DNA from: Todiramphus chloris collaris
Lineage: Eukaryota > Chordata > Aves > Coraciiformes > Alcedinidae
DNA length: 64,000 bases
Assembly (NCBI GenBank): GCA_025345505.1
Contig: JANVCC010009895.1
Location: forward strand, 424,277-488,276
Direction of reading: 5' to 3'
Below, one piece after another: positions 1-10,700 of the stretch. The position numbers were made by a program, and so were the translations under genes. The notes under the pieces were generated by a model that saw nothing but the letters and a program-made list of their open reading frames with translations, was not told the origin of the DNA and made no database searches. Position 1 is the stretch's first letter, and each line of letters opens with the position of its first letter.

Positions 1-43
1 TATATGTTGCTGCGTCTCTCCGCTCCCGGCATAAACAGCGACA
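1..43 (+). mobile_element. LTR1, 3' tail (window edge)
   Basis: The first 43 bases match the last bases of the LTR1 family (complete at 17034-17386), ending in AACAGCGACA. The rest of the element lies outside the window. A CR1 fragment follows directly. Confidence 0.75.
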
Positions 44-262
44 CACCCCCATCACTTTGGTCCCCTCCTTCTGCCTGGTGGCAAGAGAGGAGGGGATCCT
101 CTGCTCCTTGTGAGGCCTCTACACTCTGCCTTTGTCGCAGGGAGTGGCTCCACCAATCTATCTCCCTCTCACACTCCCTGATAGTTCTTAACCTCTCCAC
201 CTTCTCATGTAGTTCTGCCACCATACTGAGCAGATCACCCATCTGTTCACAATGGACACAGC
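44..262 (-). mobile_element. CR1 ORF1 fragment
   Basis: Read on the minus strand this matches the CR1 ORF1 coiled-coil region also present at 50747-51090: a cysteine-containing stretch, then a leucine/glutamate-rich segment, then glycine/serine-rich text. It is cut off by LTR1 on one side and LTR4 on the other, so it is only a relic. Confidence 0.65.
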
Positions 263-629
263 TGTTATAGTTGAATTGAAACCAACTGAATCCAAAAGGG
301 ATTTCATCAAATATTTATTAAAAAAATAGGAAAGCAAAAGCAGCGCTGGGTGGCCGGGGAGTCGCAGCTCCACCAACGGCTCACAAATTCAAGCAAGTTA
401 AGCAGCCCTTTTTATCTTCGCTGAGATGTCTTCGGTATGCCCCTCTAAGACATCCGTTGCGAAATCAGCTTTAGGCAACCCACCCTTACATGGTTGATTA
501 GTTTAAGATAGTACATTCCTATTCCATTGTGGTTAAGTTTCTCAGCATTCACACAGGAGGTTCTCCTGTAAGACCATTCCTCTTGCTTAACTCGTTTGAT
601 TAGCAAATTACTCTTAGTTACATATTACA
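263..629 (-). mobile_element. LTR4, 3' LTR of G-His
   Basis: 367 bp, running TGTAATATG to CTATAACA on the minus strand. It matches 4579-5001 but lacks about 55 bp present there. An AATAAA-containing A/T-rich stretch lies near the 3' end. It has inserted in or abuts a CR1 ORF1. Confidence 0.85.
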
Positions 630-647
630 ATTCCCCCTTTTCTTTTA
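630..647 (-). other. Polypurine tract
   Basis: A purine run (AAAGAAAAGGGGGAAT on the minus strand) directly precedes the 5' TG of LTR4. This is the normal site for plus-strand priming, and it confirms that the left LTR is the 3' LTR. Confidence 0.75.
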
Positions 648-929
648 TTTATACTTAATTTGCTGATCAAACCTTGACAATACCTCACAGGCTGATTCTA
701 ATTCAGGGGTTCTATACTGTATAATTCTCATTTCTCGTTCTGATTGCTTTATTGCCATCAGCTTTTAACAAAAGTTATAATTTTATTAATAATACAAGGT
801 CCAAAAGTCAGAGTCAATAATAGCATTAAAAGGGGTCCCGCCAGAGTAGAAATTAAAGTAGACAGCCACGGTGACTGGTTGAACCAAGATTCACACCAAG
901 AGGACTGAGCTTCCCTTTCTTGTTTTCTT

Positions 930-1835
930 TTTTCTAATCATTCTCTCAACTTGGCTAATGAGTCTCTTACTGCTCCTGTATGGTCAGCATAAAAGCAACA
1001 TTACTCACCTAAGGTTAGCGCATAATCCTCCTTGTTGCAAAAACAAAAGGTCCAATCCTCTTTGATTCTGTAAAACTACCTTGGATAATGAGGTCAATGA
1101 TTTTTCTAAATAAGAAATAGATTTCTCAGTTCGGGCCAGATCCTCATCTACTGCAGCTCTTAGAGAGGATAGACTCTGCCGCTGTTGCATCAAGGAAGTT
1201 ATGCCAGTGGCGGTTCCAGCAACCCCTAAACCAAGCAAGGTAGCTATGGTGGTTGCAGATATTGGTTCTCTTTTACTGTTTTTATGTTTTAAGTTGCTCC
1301 AGTGTAAATACATAGTTTCTTCCCCATGTGTTAATCCAGTGATGGAGCAAACCCACCATGCCCCAGGACTAGGCAGAACCCATTTAATATCAAGTGTGAA
1401 GTCTTGTGTTTGATCGGCACATAGAGCTCTTTTCCCTTCGGTTATTTTTCCTATACACCAACCACTTCCCCTCACCTGTTGGAGGGTAATCCCTGCTTTT
1501 CGTTCTTTCCAGTTACATCTGGAAGGGCTGTCGTCAACAGAGTTATTAAAAGGAGATGACACAGCAATTCCTTCATAGAAAGGGGGATTTATATCATAAC
1601 ATAACCAACAGGAGATAGTAAAATTTGTACTTGTTGCATTTAAGGCTTGATAGGCTGCCTGCATTACAGCCCATAAAGGTTCATCATCTTGGCGTGCTTC
1701 CTCCACTTTATTTGCAGGAGTTAGATACATCTCTGGGGTGACTGATGGTAAGGTTATGGAGGTCACTGTCTTTTGCTTTTTCTTTTTACCCTTCTGATTT
1801 TTAATGATTCGGTTGGGCCCTACTGCTTGTGGCAT
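930..1835 (-). pseudogene. env: Gamma-type env, SU end and TM (broken)
   Basis: This is the C-terminal part of a retroviral envelope glycoprotein, which would mediate fusion at the membrane. The 276-codon open frame (1005-1835) shows, in order: a CWLC motif of the CXXC type that links SU to TM in gammaretroviruses; a glycine/alanine-rich fusion-peptide-like stretch about two thirds along; a heptad-rich helix; and the LQNQRGLDLLFL motif of the immunosuppressive region. The frame stops just after the first cysteine of the CX6CC motif. The CC pair and downstream sequence continue in another frame, so a small indel near 1003-1010 breaks it. No canonical RXXR furin site is seen. Most of SU is missing upstream. 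Confidence 0.8.
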
Positions 1836-1897
1836 CCTTATTTCATGTTTTTGGATAAGTATCAGTCCCCCTCTATCAGTCCCCGGCTCCCGAAACC

Positions 1898-2104
1898 TTA
1901 CTCCCCAAGTTTTACCAAGACGCCACCCCCTAGTATCGAGCCTAATAATTCACAATTGGTTATGTTAAAGGAGGGGGCACCTGCAGTAACATTAAATTTG
2001 AGGATCTTAGAAGTAGCCCAACTGCTAAGGGTCCAGTTATAGGGTTGATGTTCATTTTCTGCGGTTGCTGTAATTAATATTATTAATAAAATGCCAGCCT
2101 TCAT
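1898..2104 (-). pseudogene. env: env signal peptide and SU start (fragment)
   Basis: A 68-codon frame begins with MKAGILLIILITATA, a good signal peptide, followed by a Trp/Asn-containing segment with potential N-glycosylation sites. It lies just 5' (minus strand) of the env TM block. It is the N-terminus of the same env, separated from the rest by a frameshift and a deletion of most of SU. Confidence 0.65.
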
Positions 2105-2231
2105 TTCCCCACCATTCCGTACCTCTCTGCTTTCGTCGTCTACTCTTTTGCAGAGAGCAACGGGATATCAGTATCTTCTCGGCAGCAGCAGGTATTCTTC
2201 AGGGGAGTTTTCTGGCTCTCCTTTATAGACT

Positions 2232-2520
2232 ACTGAGTGGATGCTATATAGATCATCGCATCCCACTTCGATTTCTTACATTCCAGGTGCTTATTACACC
2301 TTACCAACTTCCCACAACGGGACCCTAGGAGTTCTGTCTCTCTAATCCCTCTGACATGAGCCACCAATTCCTGCAGTGCCCAGTGAATAGCCTCAAGATC
2401 CCAATTTTCCTTATTCTCTATTATGAATTTCCAGTTCTGATCTGGGTTGTCAGGGAGCCCTTCTGCAGTTGTCCACTGTTGTTTTACTATATCCTGTAGA
2501 TGTGGATTCAGTTGGTTTCA
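2232..2520 (-). other. Unassigned 95-codon open frame without ATG
   Basis: On the minus strand this interval is open from a TGA to a TAG. It encodes a tryptophan-rich segment (QQWTT, NWKF, ENWDL) followed by a cysteine/lysine-rich one (RCNKHLECKKSKW). It lies between the inverted block and the env signal peptide, where the pol end or an accessory gene would be. The family is not recognised. The first codons overlap the inverted LTR4 tail, so the true N-terminus is lost. Confidence 0.35.
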
Positions 2521-2538
2521 ATTCAACTATAACAAATT

Positions 2539-2556
2539 TGGTGCTGTGACTCGGAT
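2539..2556 (+). other. Primer binding site, tRNA-His type
   Basis: TGGTGCTGTGACTCGGAT differs at one base from the known tRNA-His primer site. It starts 4 bases after the LTR4 terminal CA. Confidence 0.8.
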
Positions 2557-2934
2557 CCAGACAGCCAACTCGGAATTCAATTCTGGTCCTGGAGGAGATT
2601 CCGACTTAGCTCACCTGGATTTTCCGAACTGAGATAGGAAAGCAAAAAAAAAAGATACTGCAGTTAAATCCCCATAATTTTTGTTCCCCGTAATTTTTGT
2701 GCACAAAGAGCCGGACGAAGACTCTGGGTTGAGCAAGTATATTGCGGTTCCGTTTGGTCGGGGATTGGGTACCTGGGGTGTGAGTGACTGAGACGTCCAC
2801 TGGGCTTAGAAGTCCACCGGGCGAAGTGAGTGTGGACCTCCTATTAGTGCGGTTCCCATTGTCCGAAAGGGCATGGGCCATGAAAAGAGGGAAGAAAGTG
2901 AGTCTTGAGTGAAAAAAAAAGGCAGCCTCGGAAG

Positions 2935-3144
2935 ATGGGACAGAAGAAGAGTAAAACTTCTAGTTCCATGCAGGAGAAGCGGGGTGGGCTCCCTGATATA
3001 TCCCCGGACAGCCCATTAGGACTGGTGACAGTTCCCCTTCTCAAAAAGGGAAATCTACAGTTCCTCTTCTCGAAAAGGGAAACATACATGTCAATAACAA
3101 CCGACCATTTAATAAGGAGGAGTAGTGGTCGACCTATGTGTTAA
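2935..3144 (+). other. Short leader open frame starting MGQ
   Basis: A 69-codon frame starts MGQKKSKTSSS, which resembles a myristoylated Gag start, but it runs into an imprecise ~29-bp tandem duplication (about 3029-3088) and then stops. The better gag start by homology with the 20-kb element is 3849. This may be a leader peptide or chance. Confidence 0.3.
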
Positions 3145-3738
3145 AATTCTTGATTGTGTTGTCAGCATGATGGGAGTAGGTAAATTAGAGAGATTGACAC
3201 CTATTCTTACAGTTATAAATGGTATGAGTGTGTTGAGCTAGCTCTGAAGTAAGTGGTCTGTGTGTGTGAGACGCAGCGCAGCTGCGCAGTGAGTGCGGAG
3301 TTCTGATCCGCAGTTCCGCTGTCCCGCGAGGGCTGCAGCCAGAGACAAACAAAGGATTGTAACCTGTTAGTGATTCCCGGGAAGAAAAACAACAAAGCAA
3401 ACAAGAATAACCAGTTGAGCGAATTGTGTCTTCTAACTGCTGTATATCAGGAATCAAGTCCAGCCGCCCCCAGCCCCTCTGCTATCTGAGGATCAGCTGG
3501 AATGGAAGGGGGTTTGATTTCTGCTAAATTTGGGGTTATAAATTGGATAAAAGAAAAGCAAAATAGGGATACAAGACCCCGTTGAATTAATTTAGTGTCT
3601 GGTTATTGTTTTGTGTATTATTGTTTTCAGTGTGTTTTGTTTGTGGTATTTTTGATGAAGTTCTGAATTAGCACAGAACTGAGAACTATTAAGACTGGCC
3701 CTGGAACTGTACAGATGCAAATTCAGGGCTAGTTTCAG

Positions 3739-3840
3739 GTGATTTGGTATAAGGACCTTTTGTTGTTGTATGTTGTGATTGGGGTAACTTGGTTCTGTCT
3801 TGTTAGCTATTGTTGTTGTAAGAGATGTAGGACTGTGTAA
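3739..3840 (+). CDS. Hydrophobic mini-ORF upstream of gag (copy 1)
   Basis: A 33-codon frame (GTG or other non-ATG start) encodes a hydrophobic segment with the pattern DLLLLYVV..WFCL..YCCCKRC and ends 8 bases before the gag ATG at 3849. The same peptide, with conservative changes, is encoded at 20770-20994. Conservation between two diverged copies suggests a real product, perhaps like the membrane-anchored glycosylated-Gag leader of gammaretroviruses. Function is inferred. Confidence 0.4.
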   Translation: MIWYKDLLLLYVVIGVTWFCLVSYCCCKRCRTV

Positions 3841-3848
3841 ACACTGCA

Positions 3849-4512
3849 ATGGGTGGGGGACAGAGTCAGGAGATCCTCATAAAACCCCCTTAGGGTGCAT
3901 TTTCGCACATTGGCAGCTGGGAGATCGGCCAGGAGGGAACTTGTGCCATAGAAAGGCTGAGGGATATTGTACCGATATATGGCCACTGTATGGATTGAGT
4001 GGGAGAGGGCTGGGGTGGCTGGCAGAAGGTGCCTTGGAATGTGATGCCTTGGTGGAGCTGATGGTGATTTTGGAGGAAAATGAGAAATAAGATGAAATAA
4101 TATATTCATATATGGTTTTCTGAATTGGAAATCATCCTGAGTGGCAGAGGATAAGACCCCTTAGTTTTGGCTTTGGAAAAGGACTGTAAGAAGGACAGGG
4201 AAGCGTTGAAACGTTTGAAAGGAAAGGGAAAGGAGGAGTCTGGAAAAAGCTATTGCAATGGCAATGGTAGCAGCATTACAAACCCAGACACAGCAGGGAA
4301 AGAATGGAATGGAGGATGGAGGTAAAGAATGGGATAAAGGAAGAAATTTTTGTCCCCAGATTACAGAGGGATCAATGTGCACACTGTAAGAGAAAAGGGC
4401 ATTGGAGACATGAATGTCCTCAGAGAAGCCGGGGGAGAGGTAGAGGAGCGATGCAGACTCATTTTGAAGAAGATTGATGGGGACCTGGGGAATCTACCAT
4501 AGCAGATCCACT
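3849..4512 (+). pseudogene. gag: Gamma-type gag, matrix region and fragments
   Basis: Gag starts MGGGQSQ (myristoylation-type glycine) at 3849. A stop follows within about 15 codons. The matrix-type text (WPLYG, GWLAEGALECDALVELM) continues in another frame to about 4090. The rest is basic linker and nucleocapsid-like text (VHTVREKGIGDMN). No open capsid domain remains. Very similar to 20880-22150. Confidence 0.65.
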
Positions 4513-4556
4513 GGTCTCCTCCAGGACCAGAATTGAATTCCGAGTTGGCTGTCTGG

Positions 4557-4574
4557 ATCCGAGTCACAGCACCA
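4557..4574 (-). other. Primer binding site, tRNA-His type (minus strand)
   Basis: The same 18-mer as at 2539-2556 but inverted, 4 bases from the LTR4 end. It is followed on the minus strand by only about 45 bp of leader before the inverted block begins. Confidence 0.8.
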
Positions 4575-4578
4575 AATT

Positions 4579-5001
4579 TGTTATAGTTGAATTGAAACCA
4601 ACTGAATCCAAAAGGAATTTCATTAAATATTTATTAAAAAAATAGGAAAGGAAAAGCAGCGCTGGGCGGCCGGGGAGTCGCAGCTCCACCAACGGCTCGC
4701 AAATTCAAGCAAGTTAAGCAGCCCTTTTTATCTTCGCTGAAATGTCTTCGGTACGCCACTCTACTTCTTCCGTGATCACGGTGTCTTCATGTCCAGACTT
4801 GTTTCAGGTAGTCCGGATAAGACATCCGTTGCGAAATCAGCTTTAGGAAACCCACCCTTACATGGTTGATTAGCTTAAGATAGTACATTATGATACCATT
4901 GTGGTTAAGCGTCTCAACATTCACACAGGATGTTCTCCTGTAAGACCGTTCCTCTTGCTTAACTCGTTTGATTAGCAAATTACTCTTAGTTACATATTAC
5001 A
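4579..5001 (-). mobile_element. LTR4, 5' LTR of G-His
   Basis: 423 bp, TGTAATATG to CTATAACA on the minus strand. It carries about 55 bp (near 4760-4815) that the left copy lacks, which is internal to the LTR and probably a U3/R length variant. Confidence 0.85.
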
Positions 5002-5562
5002 CATGTGACTAGGAATTGATATGATATTCAGTTCAAAAAGATGACATGATCGAGTCAACAGCCAAGAAACAGAAGTGATGACTTCTTGGTTTTTGTGGGG
5101 ATGTGAATGTAAACTCCCTTAAGGGTATCTATCTGGTCAAATACCTTTTCAATGCAAAAAAAAAGGATAATAAGAAAAGGAGGAATCCATAAACAAGAAC
5201 ATACAGAGAGACACAAACCCGACTGACAATAATAAGGGAGACAGTGAGGAGAACCAAATCTGATAAGGCACACTAATTGATGAGGGCATGTGAGAATATG
5301 AGAAACTTTATTCCAGCAAGGTTATCTGGTTGAAGACCTGGTCAAAAAGGAAAAGGGAGAAGCTTTAAACAAAACATACAGAAACACGAACCTAACAGGC
5401 AAACACAATGCAGACAAAGATAAGGAACAAACCTCACACCAGTCACGCTAATTGGTGGGCTATCAAGAAAATGCAAACAAACCTGGACTTTTCAACTGGT
5501 AAGGATGCAAACCTGAGCATCCAGGATGTTGGAGGGGGAGTCTGTGGAACTATGCTAATTAC
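5002..5562. other. No gene; diverged direct repeat
   Basis: A/G-rich sequence with no coding potential. A unit of roughly 190 bp appears twice (about 5090-5285 and 5320-5470), sharing words such as ACATACAGA, AACAGGCA/AACCCGACTGAC and CACACTAATTG/CACGCTAATTGG. Possibly an old LTR or satellite remnant. Confidence 0.35.
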
Positions 5563-6690
5563 ACAGAATTACACAGAATTATCATTGATGATGGAATAGA
5601 CCTCCGAGATCAAGTCCAGCCTAAGACCTAACACCACAACACCTAGATAGACCATATCACTAAGTGCCACATCCAATCTTTCCTTAACCACGAGGGATGG
5701 CAACTCCACCACCTCCCTGGGCATTCTGTTCCAGTGTTTAATGACACTTTCTGTAAGGAAGTGCTTCCTAATATCTAACCTAAACCTCCCCTGGCACAGC
5801 TTCAGTCCATGCCCTCTCATTCTGTCACTGGTTGCCCGTGAGAAGATTCTAGCCCCCACCTGCCTACAACTTCCTTTCAGGTAGTTGTAGAGAGTGATGA
5901 GGTCTCCTGAGTCTCCTCTTCTTCAGGCAGAACAACCCCAGTTCCCTCGGTCTCTCCTCATAAGACTTTCCCTCCAGTCCCTTCACCAGTCTTGTCGCTC
6001 TCCTCTGGACCTGCTCCAGCACCTCAATATCTTTCTTGAAGTTCAGGACCCAGAACTGTACACAGTATTCGAGGTGAGGCCTCACCAGTTCTAAGTAGAG
6101 GGGGAGAATCACATCCCTAGTCCTGCTGGCCACACTATTCCTGATACAAGCCAGAATGCCATTGGCCTTCCGTGCCACCTGGGCACACTGCTGACTCATG
6201 TTCAACCGGTTGTCAACCAGCACTCCCAAGTCCCTCTCAGACGGGCCACTCTCCAGCCACTCATCTCCCACTCTGTAGCGTTGCATGGGGTTATCGTGGC
6301 CAAAGTTTAGGGCCCTGCACTTGGTCCTGTTGAACTTCATCCCATTGACCTCAGCCCATCGACCCAGCCTGTCCAGGTCCCTCTGCAGCATCTTCCTGTC
6401 CTCCAGGACATCAAGACTCCCCCCCCCCCCAACGTAATGTTGTCTGCAAATTTACTAAGGGTAGACTCAATCCCCTCATCCAGGTCATCAATAAAGATGT
6501 TGAATAGAACCAGGCCCAGTACTGAACCCTGGGGGACACCACTAGTCACTGGACACCAATTGGATGAGGCATCATTCACAACCACTCTCTGTGCCCAGTC
6601 ATTCAGCCAGTTTTTAACACAGTGAAGGGTGCACCTGTCCAAGCCACATGCTGTCAGCTTTTCCAGGAGGATGCTGTGGTGATGAGGGAA
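5563..6690 (-). mobile_element. CR1 LINE, 5'-truncated
   Basis: Minus-strand CR1 covering the C-terminal RT half to the 3' end. Frames at 6337-6642, 5864-6391 and 5569-5859 encode the CR1 text [14 protein letters not shown] (for FADD), [17 protein letters not shown] and [10 protein letters not shown] in two or three phases, so it is frameshifted and dead. The catalytic second Asp is Asn. The 3' end shows two ATTCTGTGTA-type repeats near 5563-5580. A C-homopolymer at 6420-6430 marks one frame break. Confidence 0.9.
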
Positions 6691-7274
6691 AAGTGCAGGA
6701 GAAGGGACTTAGGAAAGAAAAAAAAAGGAACACACAAAAAGTGGGCTAGTCATGTGTAAAACAGGGCTAGTCAGTATGCACGTCTGACTGAACTCTGCGC
6801 CTGATCACAGCAGTCTGTCCTAGCTTTTTATTAAATCTTTTCTGATCTCTCTACATAATCTCACTCTCGATCCCATGTGTATGTGTGCTGCAAGGACTAA
6901 GTGCCAGCGCCAAGGGGGACCAGAATGAGTGGACTGGGTTGCAGATACTGGAGACTAAGGGTGTAGGTGCCTTTGTCCTGTGGTGTCTGCAACTGGAGTG
7001 AGTGGGGAGTCTCAGTGCCAGCTACTAGAGCAGGTGAGAGTCTTAGCCACCAGCCACTGTGATAGGAACAATGTGTGTCCCAAAAAACAGCTACTGTGAG
7101 GGACTGGCATGAGTGAGATGAGTGAGGGACTCAGTGCTGGTGGCTGAAGCAGGACCATGGATCAGAACTCATATGCCTGATGCTGGATGTTGTTGGGGGG
7201 GGGCAGGCATTTGTATCTTCCCCAATCCAGGTGTGTGTGAGGGTGTACATGTGTTGTGCTAGCAACCTTCAATT
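6691..7274. other. No gene recognised; GT-rich flank
   Basis: Non-coding sequence between two CR1s, rich in GAGTGAG and GTGTGTGAG words. The sequence after 9416 has the same texture, so the 7275-9415 CR1 probably inserted into one block of unknown repeat or host DNA. Confidence 0.4.
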
Positions 7275-9325
7275 TTTTGATTGACAAAGTCCCTTGGGAG
7301 GCTGTGCTGAAGGATATAGGAGTCCAGCAAGTCTGGACATACTTCAAGAGAGTAGTCTTAAAGGAGCAGGAGCAGGCTGTCCCTACCTTCCGAAAAACAA
7401 GCAGGCAGGGAAGGAGACCGGCCTGGCTAAATAGGGACCTTTGGCTGGACCTCAAAAAAAAAAGGATAGTCTATGACCTTTGGAAGAGAGGACAGGTCTC
7501 TCACACAGTCTATAAAGATGTTGTGAAGCAATGCAGGGAGAAGATTAGGAGGGCCAAAGCAAAGCTAGAGCTCGACTTAGCTACGGCTGTTAAGGATAAT
7601 AAAAAATGTTTCTATAAATTCATTAACAACAAAAGGAGAATTAGGGAAAATCTCCATCCTTCATTGGATGCAGAGGGAAACTTAGTAACAAAGGATGAGG
7701 AGAAGGTTGAGGTGCTTAATGCCTACTTTGCCTCAGTCTTCAGTAGTGGAACAAGCTATGCCCTGGACATTCAGCCTCATAAACTGAGAGACAGGGAGGG
7801 AAAGCAGAATGAGGTTATCATGATTAAAGAGGAGGTGGTCAGGGACCTTCTACGCCACTTGGATGCACACAAATCTATGGGACCGGATGGGTTACACCCA
7901 AGGGTGCTGAAAGAGCTGGCGGATGTGCTCGCCAAACCACTTTCCATTATTTATCTGAAGTCCTGGCTAACTAGGGAAGTCCCAATGGACTGGAGGTTAG
8001 CAAATGTGATGCCCATATACAAGAAAGGCAGAAAGGAGGATCCAAGTAACTATAGACCTGTCAGTCTGACCTCTGTACCAGGGAAGGTCATGGAGCAGAT
8101 CATCTTGAGTGCTCTTACAAGTCGTATAGAGGGCAACCAGCGGATCAGGCCCAGTCAGCATGGGTTTAGGAAAGGCAGACCTTGCCAGACGAACCTGATC
8201 TCCTTCTATGACAAGATGACCCGACTATTGGACGAGGGAAAGGCTGTGGATGTGGTCTACCTGGACTTCCGTAAGGCATTTGACACTGTTCCCCATAGAT
8301 TTCTAATGGAAAAACTGTCTGCTCATGACCTGGATGAGAATACAATCTGCTGGATCAAGCACTGGCTAGACGGACAGGCCCAGAGAGTAGTGGCCAATGG
8401 TATTAAATCCAGCTGGCAGCAGGTCACAAGTGGTGTCCCTCGGGGCTCAGTGCTGGGACCGTTTCTATTTAACATCTTTATTGATGATCTTGATGAAGAC
8501 ATAGAGTCTACCATCAGTAAATTTGCAGATGACACCAAGCTAGGCAGGTGTGTCGATCTGTGTGAGGATAGGGAGGCTCTCCAGAGAGACTTAGATAGAC
8601 TGGATCGCTGGGCCACTGCTAATGGAATGAGTTTCAACGAGGCCAAGTGCCAGGTCCTGCACTTGGACCGCAACAACCCCATGCAACTCTACAGGCTTGG
8701 GGAAGTGTGGTTGGAGAGCTGTATGTCGGAGAGGGATCTGGGGGTTATAATAGACAGGCAAATGAATATGAGCCAGCAGTGTGCCCAGGTGGCAAAGAAG
8801 GCCAATGGCATCCTGGCCTGTATTAAAAATAGTGTGACCAGCAGAAGTAGGGAGGTGATTGTCCCCCTGTACTCAGCACTGGTGAGGCTTCACCTCGAGC
8901 ACTGTGTCCAGTTTTGGGCACCTCAGTACAAGAGAGATATTGAGGTGCTGGAGCGGGTGCAGAGGAGGGCAACAAATCTGGTCAAGGGACTGGAGAATAG
9001 ATCATATGAGGACTGTTTGAAGGAGCTGGATCTGTTTAGTTTGAGGAAGAGGAGGCTAAGGGGAGACCTCATCACTCTCTACAACTCCCTGAAAGGACAT
9101 TGTAGGGAAGTTGGTGCTGGTCTCTTCTCTCAGGTAATTAGTGACAGAACAAGAACGAATGGCCTCAAGCTGAAACAAGGTAGGTGTAGACTAGACATCA
9201 GGAAAAAATTCTTCATGGAAAGAGTGGCAAGATGTTTGAATGGGCTGCTCAGGGAGGTGGTTGAGTCGCCATTCCTGGATGTGTTTAAGCATTGCTTAGA
9301 TGTGGTGTTGGGGGATATGGTCTAG
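7256..9325 (+). CDS. CR1 ORF2 protein, RT part (689 codons, 5'-truncated)
   Basis: Encodes the C-terminal part of the CR1 ORF2 polyprotein, the reverse transcriptase used for target-primed retrotransposition. Visible blocks: linker helix (about residues 10-130), RT fingers ([15 protein letters not shown], about 210; [19 protein letters not shown], about 260), palm with AFDTVPH (about 345) and [11 protein letters not shown] (about 390), catalytic FADDTKL (about 425), thumb and C-terminal region. The endonuclease and ORF1 are missing. The first codons before about 7275 are flanking DNA. With no promoter or endonuclease it cannot move by itself, but catalytic residues look intact. Confidence 0.85.
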   Translation: MLATFNFLIDKVPWEAVLKDIGVQQVWTYFKRVVLKEQEQAVPTFRKTSRQGRRPAWLNRDLWLDLKKKRIVYDLWKRGQVSHTVYKDVVKQCREKIRRAKAKLELDLATAVKDNKKCFYKFINNKRRIRENLHPSLDAEGNLVTKDEEKVEVLNAYFASVFSSGTSYALDIQPHKLRDREGKQNEVIMIKEEVVRDLLRHLDAHKSMGPDGLHPRVLKELADVLAKPLSIIYLKSWLTREVPMDWRLANVMPIYKKGRKEDPSNYRPVSLTSVPGKVMEQIILSALTSRIEGNQRIRPSQHGFRKGRPCQTNLISFYDKMTRLLDEGKAVDVVYLDFRKAFDTVPHRFLMEKLSAHDLDENTICWIKHWLDGQAQRVVANGIKSSWQQVTSGVPRGSVLGPFLFNIFIDDLDEDIESTISKFADDTKLGRCVDLCEDREALQRDLDRLDRWATANGMSFNEAKCQVLHLDRNNPMQLYRLGEVWLESCMSERDLGVIIDRQMNMSQQCAQVAKKANGILACIKNSVTSRSREVIVPLYSALVRLHLEHCVQFWAPQYKRDIEVLERVQRRATNLVKGLENRSYEDCLKELDLFSLRKRRLRGDLITLYNSLKGHCREVGAGLFSQVISDRTRTNGLKLKQGRCRLDIRKKFFMERVARCLNGLLREVVESPFLDVFKHCLDVVLGDMV

Positions 9326-9415
9326 GGGTGAACTTGTAGAGTAGGGTTAATGGTTGGACATGATGATCCCAAGGGTTTTTTCCAACCTAAATGATTCTGT
9401 GATTCTGTAATCTGG
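7275..9415 (+). mobile_element. CR1 LINE, 5'-truncated, open RT frame
   Basis: CR1 from the endonuclease-RT linker to the 3' end, which finishes ATTCTGTGATTCTGTAA, the normal CR1 tail. It is truncated in 5' like most CR1 copies, and no target-site duplication is evident. Its RT frame is uninterrupted, unlike every other CR1 here, so it is probably the youngest LINE in the window. Confidence 0.93.
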
Positions 9416-10603
9416 ACTAGACAGTGAATAGGATGCCCTGGATCCAGGCAGGGTATCAGTTAGGCAGAACATCTGTGCTGGTATTCAGGGCAACCTGCAT
9501 GTGGGGGGTGCCTGTGGGATGAGTATGTGAGTGCGTGCATGTTTGCTAGCAAGCATCAAGATGGACTATCTGGCAAGTAGGGGATCTGTGAAACAAGTAA
9601 GAGGGCCTAGGATATGGGCAGTGTTATTGGATAGACAGAGGGGCTCTACTGGTACTCAGGGGATATATGAATGTGCATGTGCTTATGAACTTGGAGAATA
9701 TCATGTGTGTGTCTTCACCAGTGAACTTCTATCTCTACCAATTGAAGAGGAGGAAGAGGGCTTGGCTGTCTGTATTTGTACTTTATGTGAGTCCTATATG
9801 TATGTGCTGTTTAAGGCAGCATCTTGTATGTAGCAGTCTGTGAAGCTCTCCATATCTGAGACCTGCGTGTATTTGAGCATGCATGTATCTGGGATATATG
9901 CTCAGCTTTGAATCTGCAAATGTGAAAACAGCAGATGCATCTCTCAGTTTGGGCAGAGACCCCAGGTCCCTGGGAGCACTGGGCTGGACTCCAGCAGCTG
10001 CACAGGAGGAAGTTCTGGATCCAGAGCTGCTGGAGTTAGTGACGGCTCCTAAAAGCCCTTAAAAATAGCCACCAATTAGAATGGTGTTCATATGTTGTGC
10101 TTTTGCATGTAGACTGTTGAGATTGAGAAAACCAGAGGTTTGGGGCACAGAAAGGTGAATCCTGGGTGGAGGAAAGATCCTAGATTTGGGGGAAGATCCT
10201 TGAGATGGGGGACATGCATGGAGACAGATCCTGAGGGACACCCAGGGACCTTGGCCAGTGATGCCCACAACTGGTAACTGCAAGCAGCAGCGCAGCACAG
10301 AATTGACACAATTTTCTTTCCAAATTTCCTAGAGCAGCACTGATCTACCTGTTGGGAAGGCAAGTCAACACCTAGTGAATGTGACATTGCATGTGTGAAG
10401 GTGTGTATGAAATGAGTGAATGAGTGTGTGAAATAATCATATAGGGGAAAAGGTCTAAGGCCCCAGTATCCATATTTACTGTGTGTTGTCATTTACTTTG
10501 TTTTGCTTGTGACAGCTCTTTAAATCCATAGCAATAAGAACACATTGAGTCAGATAGGAGCTACGTATGTTCAGTACCTCTCTCCTCTTACACAAGAAAT
10601 ACA
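9416..10603. other. No gene recognised
   Basis: Contains GT-rich words and many short open frames without family resemblance. Texture near 9480-9740 matches 6900-7250. Purine-rich text near 10140-10260. No RNA gene or LTR signal seen. Confidence 0.4.
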
Positions 10604-10700
10604 ATCATAGGATAATTGAGGCTGCAAGGGTCCTCGGTAGGATATCTAATCCAACTTCATATTCAAAGCATGGTCAGAAGGATCAGAAACAAAATAAAAG
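10604..10700 (-). mobile_element. CR1 3' end fragment
   Basis: About 95 bp matching the reverse of a CR1 3' untranslated end (CATAGGATAATTGAGGCTG, then CTAATCCAAC), strongly diverged. Confidence 0.45.

Larger units (their letters stand above)
2503..4512 (+). mobile_element. Inverted 5' block of G-His (LTR tail, primer site, leader, gag)
   Basis: Plus-strand order: last 32 bp of LTR4 (2503-2534), primer site, about 1.3 kb leader, gag relic ending near 4512. At about 4513 it meets a short minus-strand copy of the same leader start, primer site and LTR4. The leader shares long stretches with 20300-20770 and, reversed, with 15500-16040. Confidence 0.7.
263..5001 (-). mobile_element. Rearranged gamma-type provirus, tRNA-His primer site (G-His)
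   Basis: Two minus-strand copies of LTR4 (263-629 and 4579-5001) bound this element. A polypurine tract lies beside the left LTR and a tRNA-His-type primer site beside the right one, so the 5' end is on the right. env relics lie next to the 3' LTR as expected. In place of pol there is a plus-strand block (2503-4512) that starts with the last 32 bases of LTR4, repeats the primer site and runs into gag. The element thus holds an inverted copy of its own 5' region. Flanking 4-mers (CAGC left, CATG right) do not match, so no target-site duplication supports a simple insertion. Confidence 0.75.
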
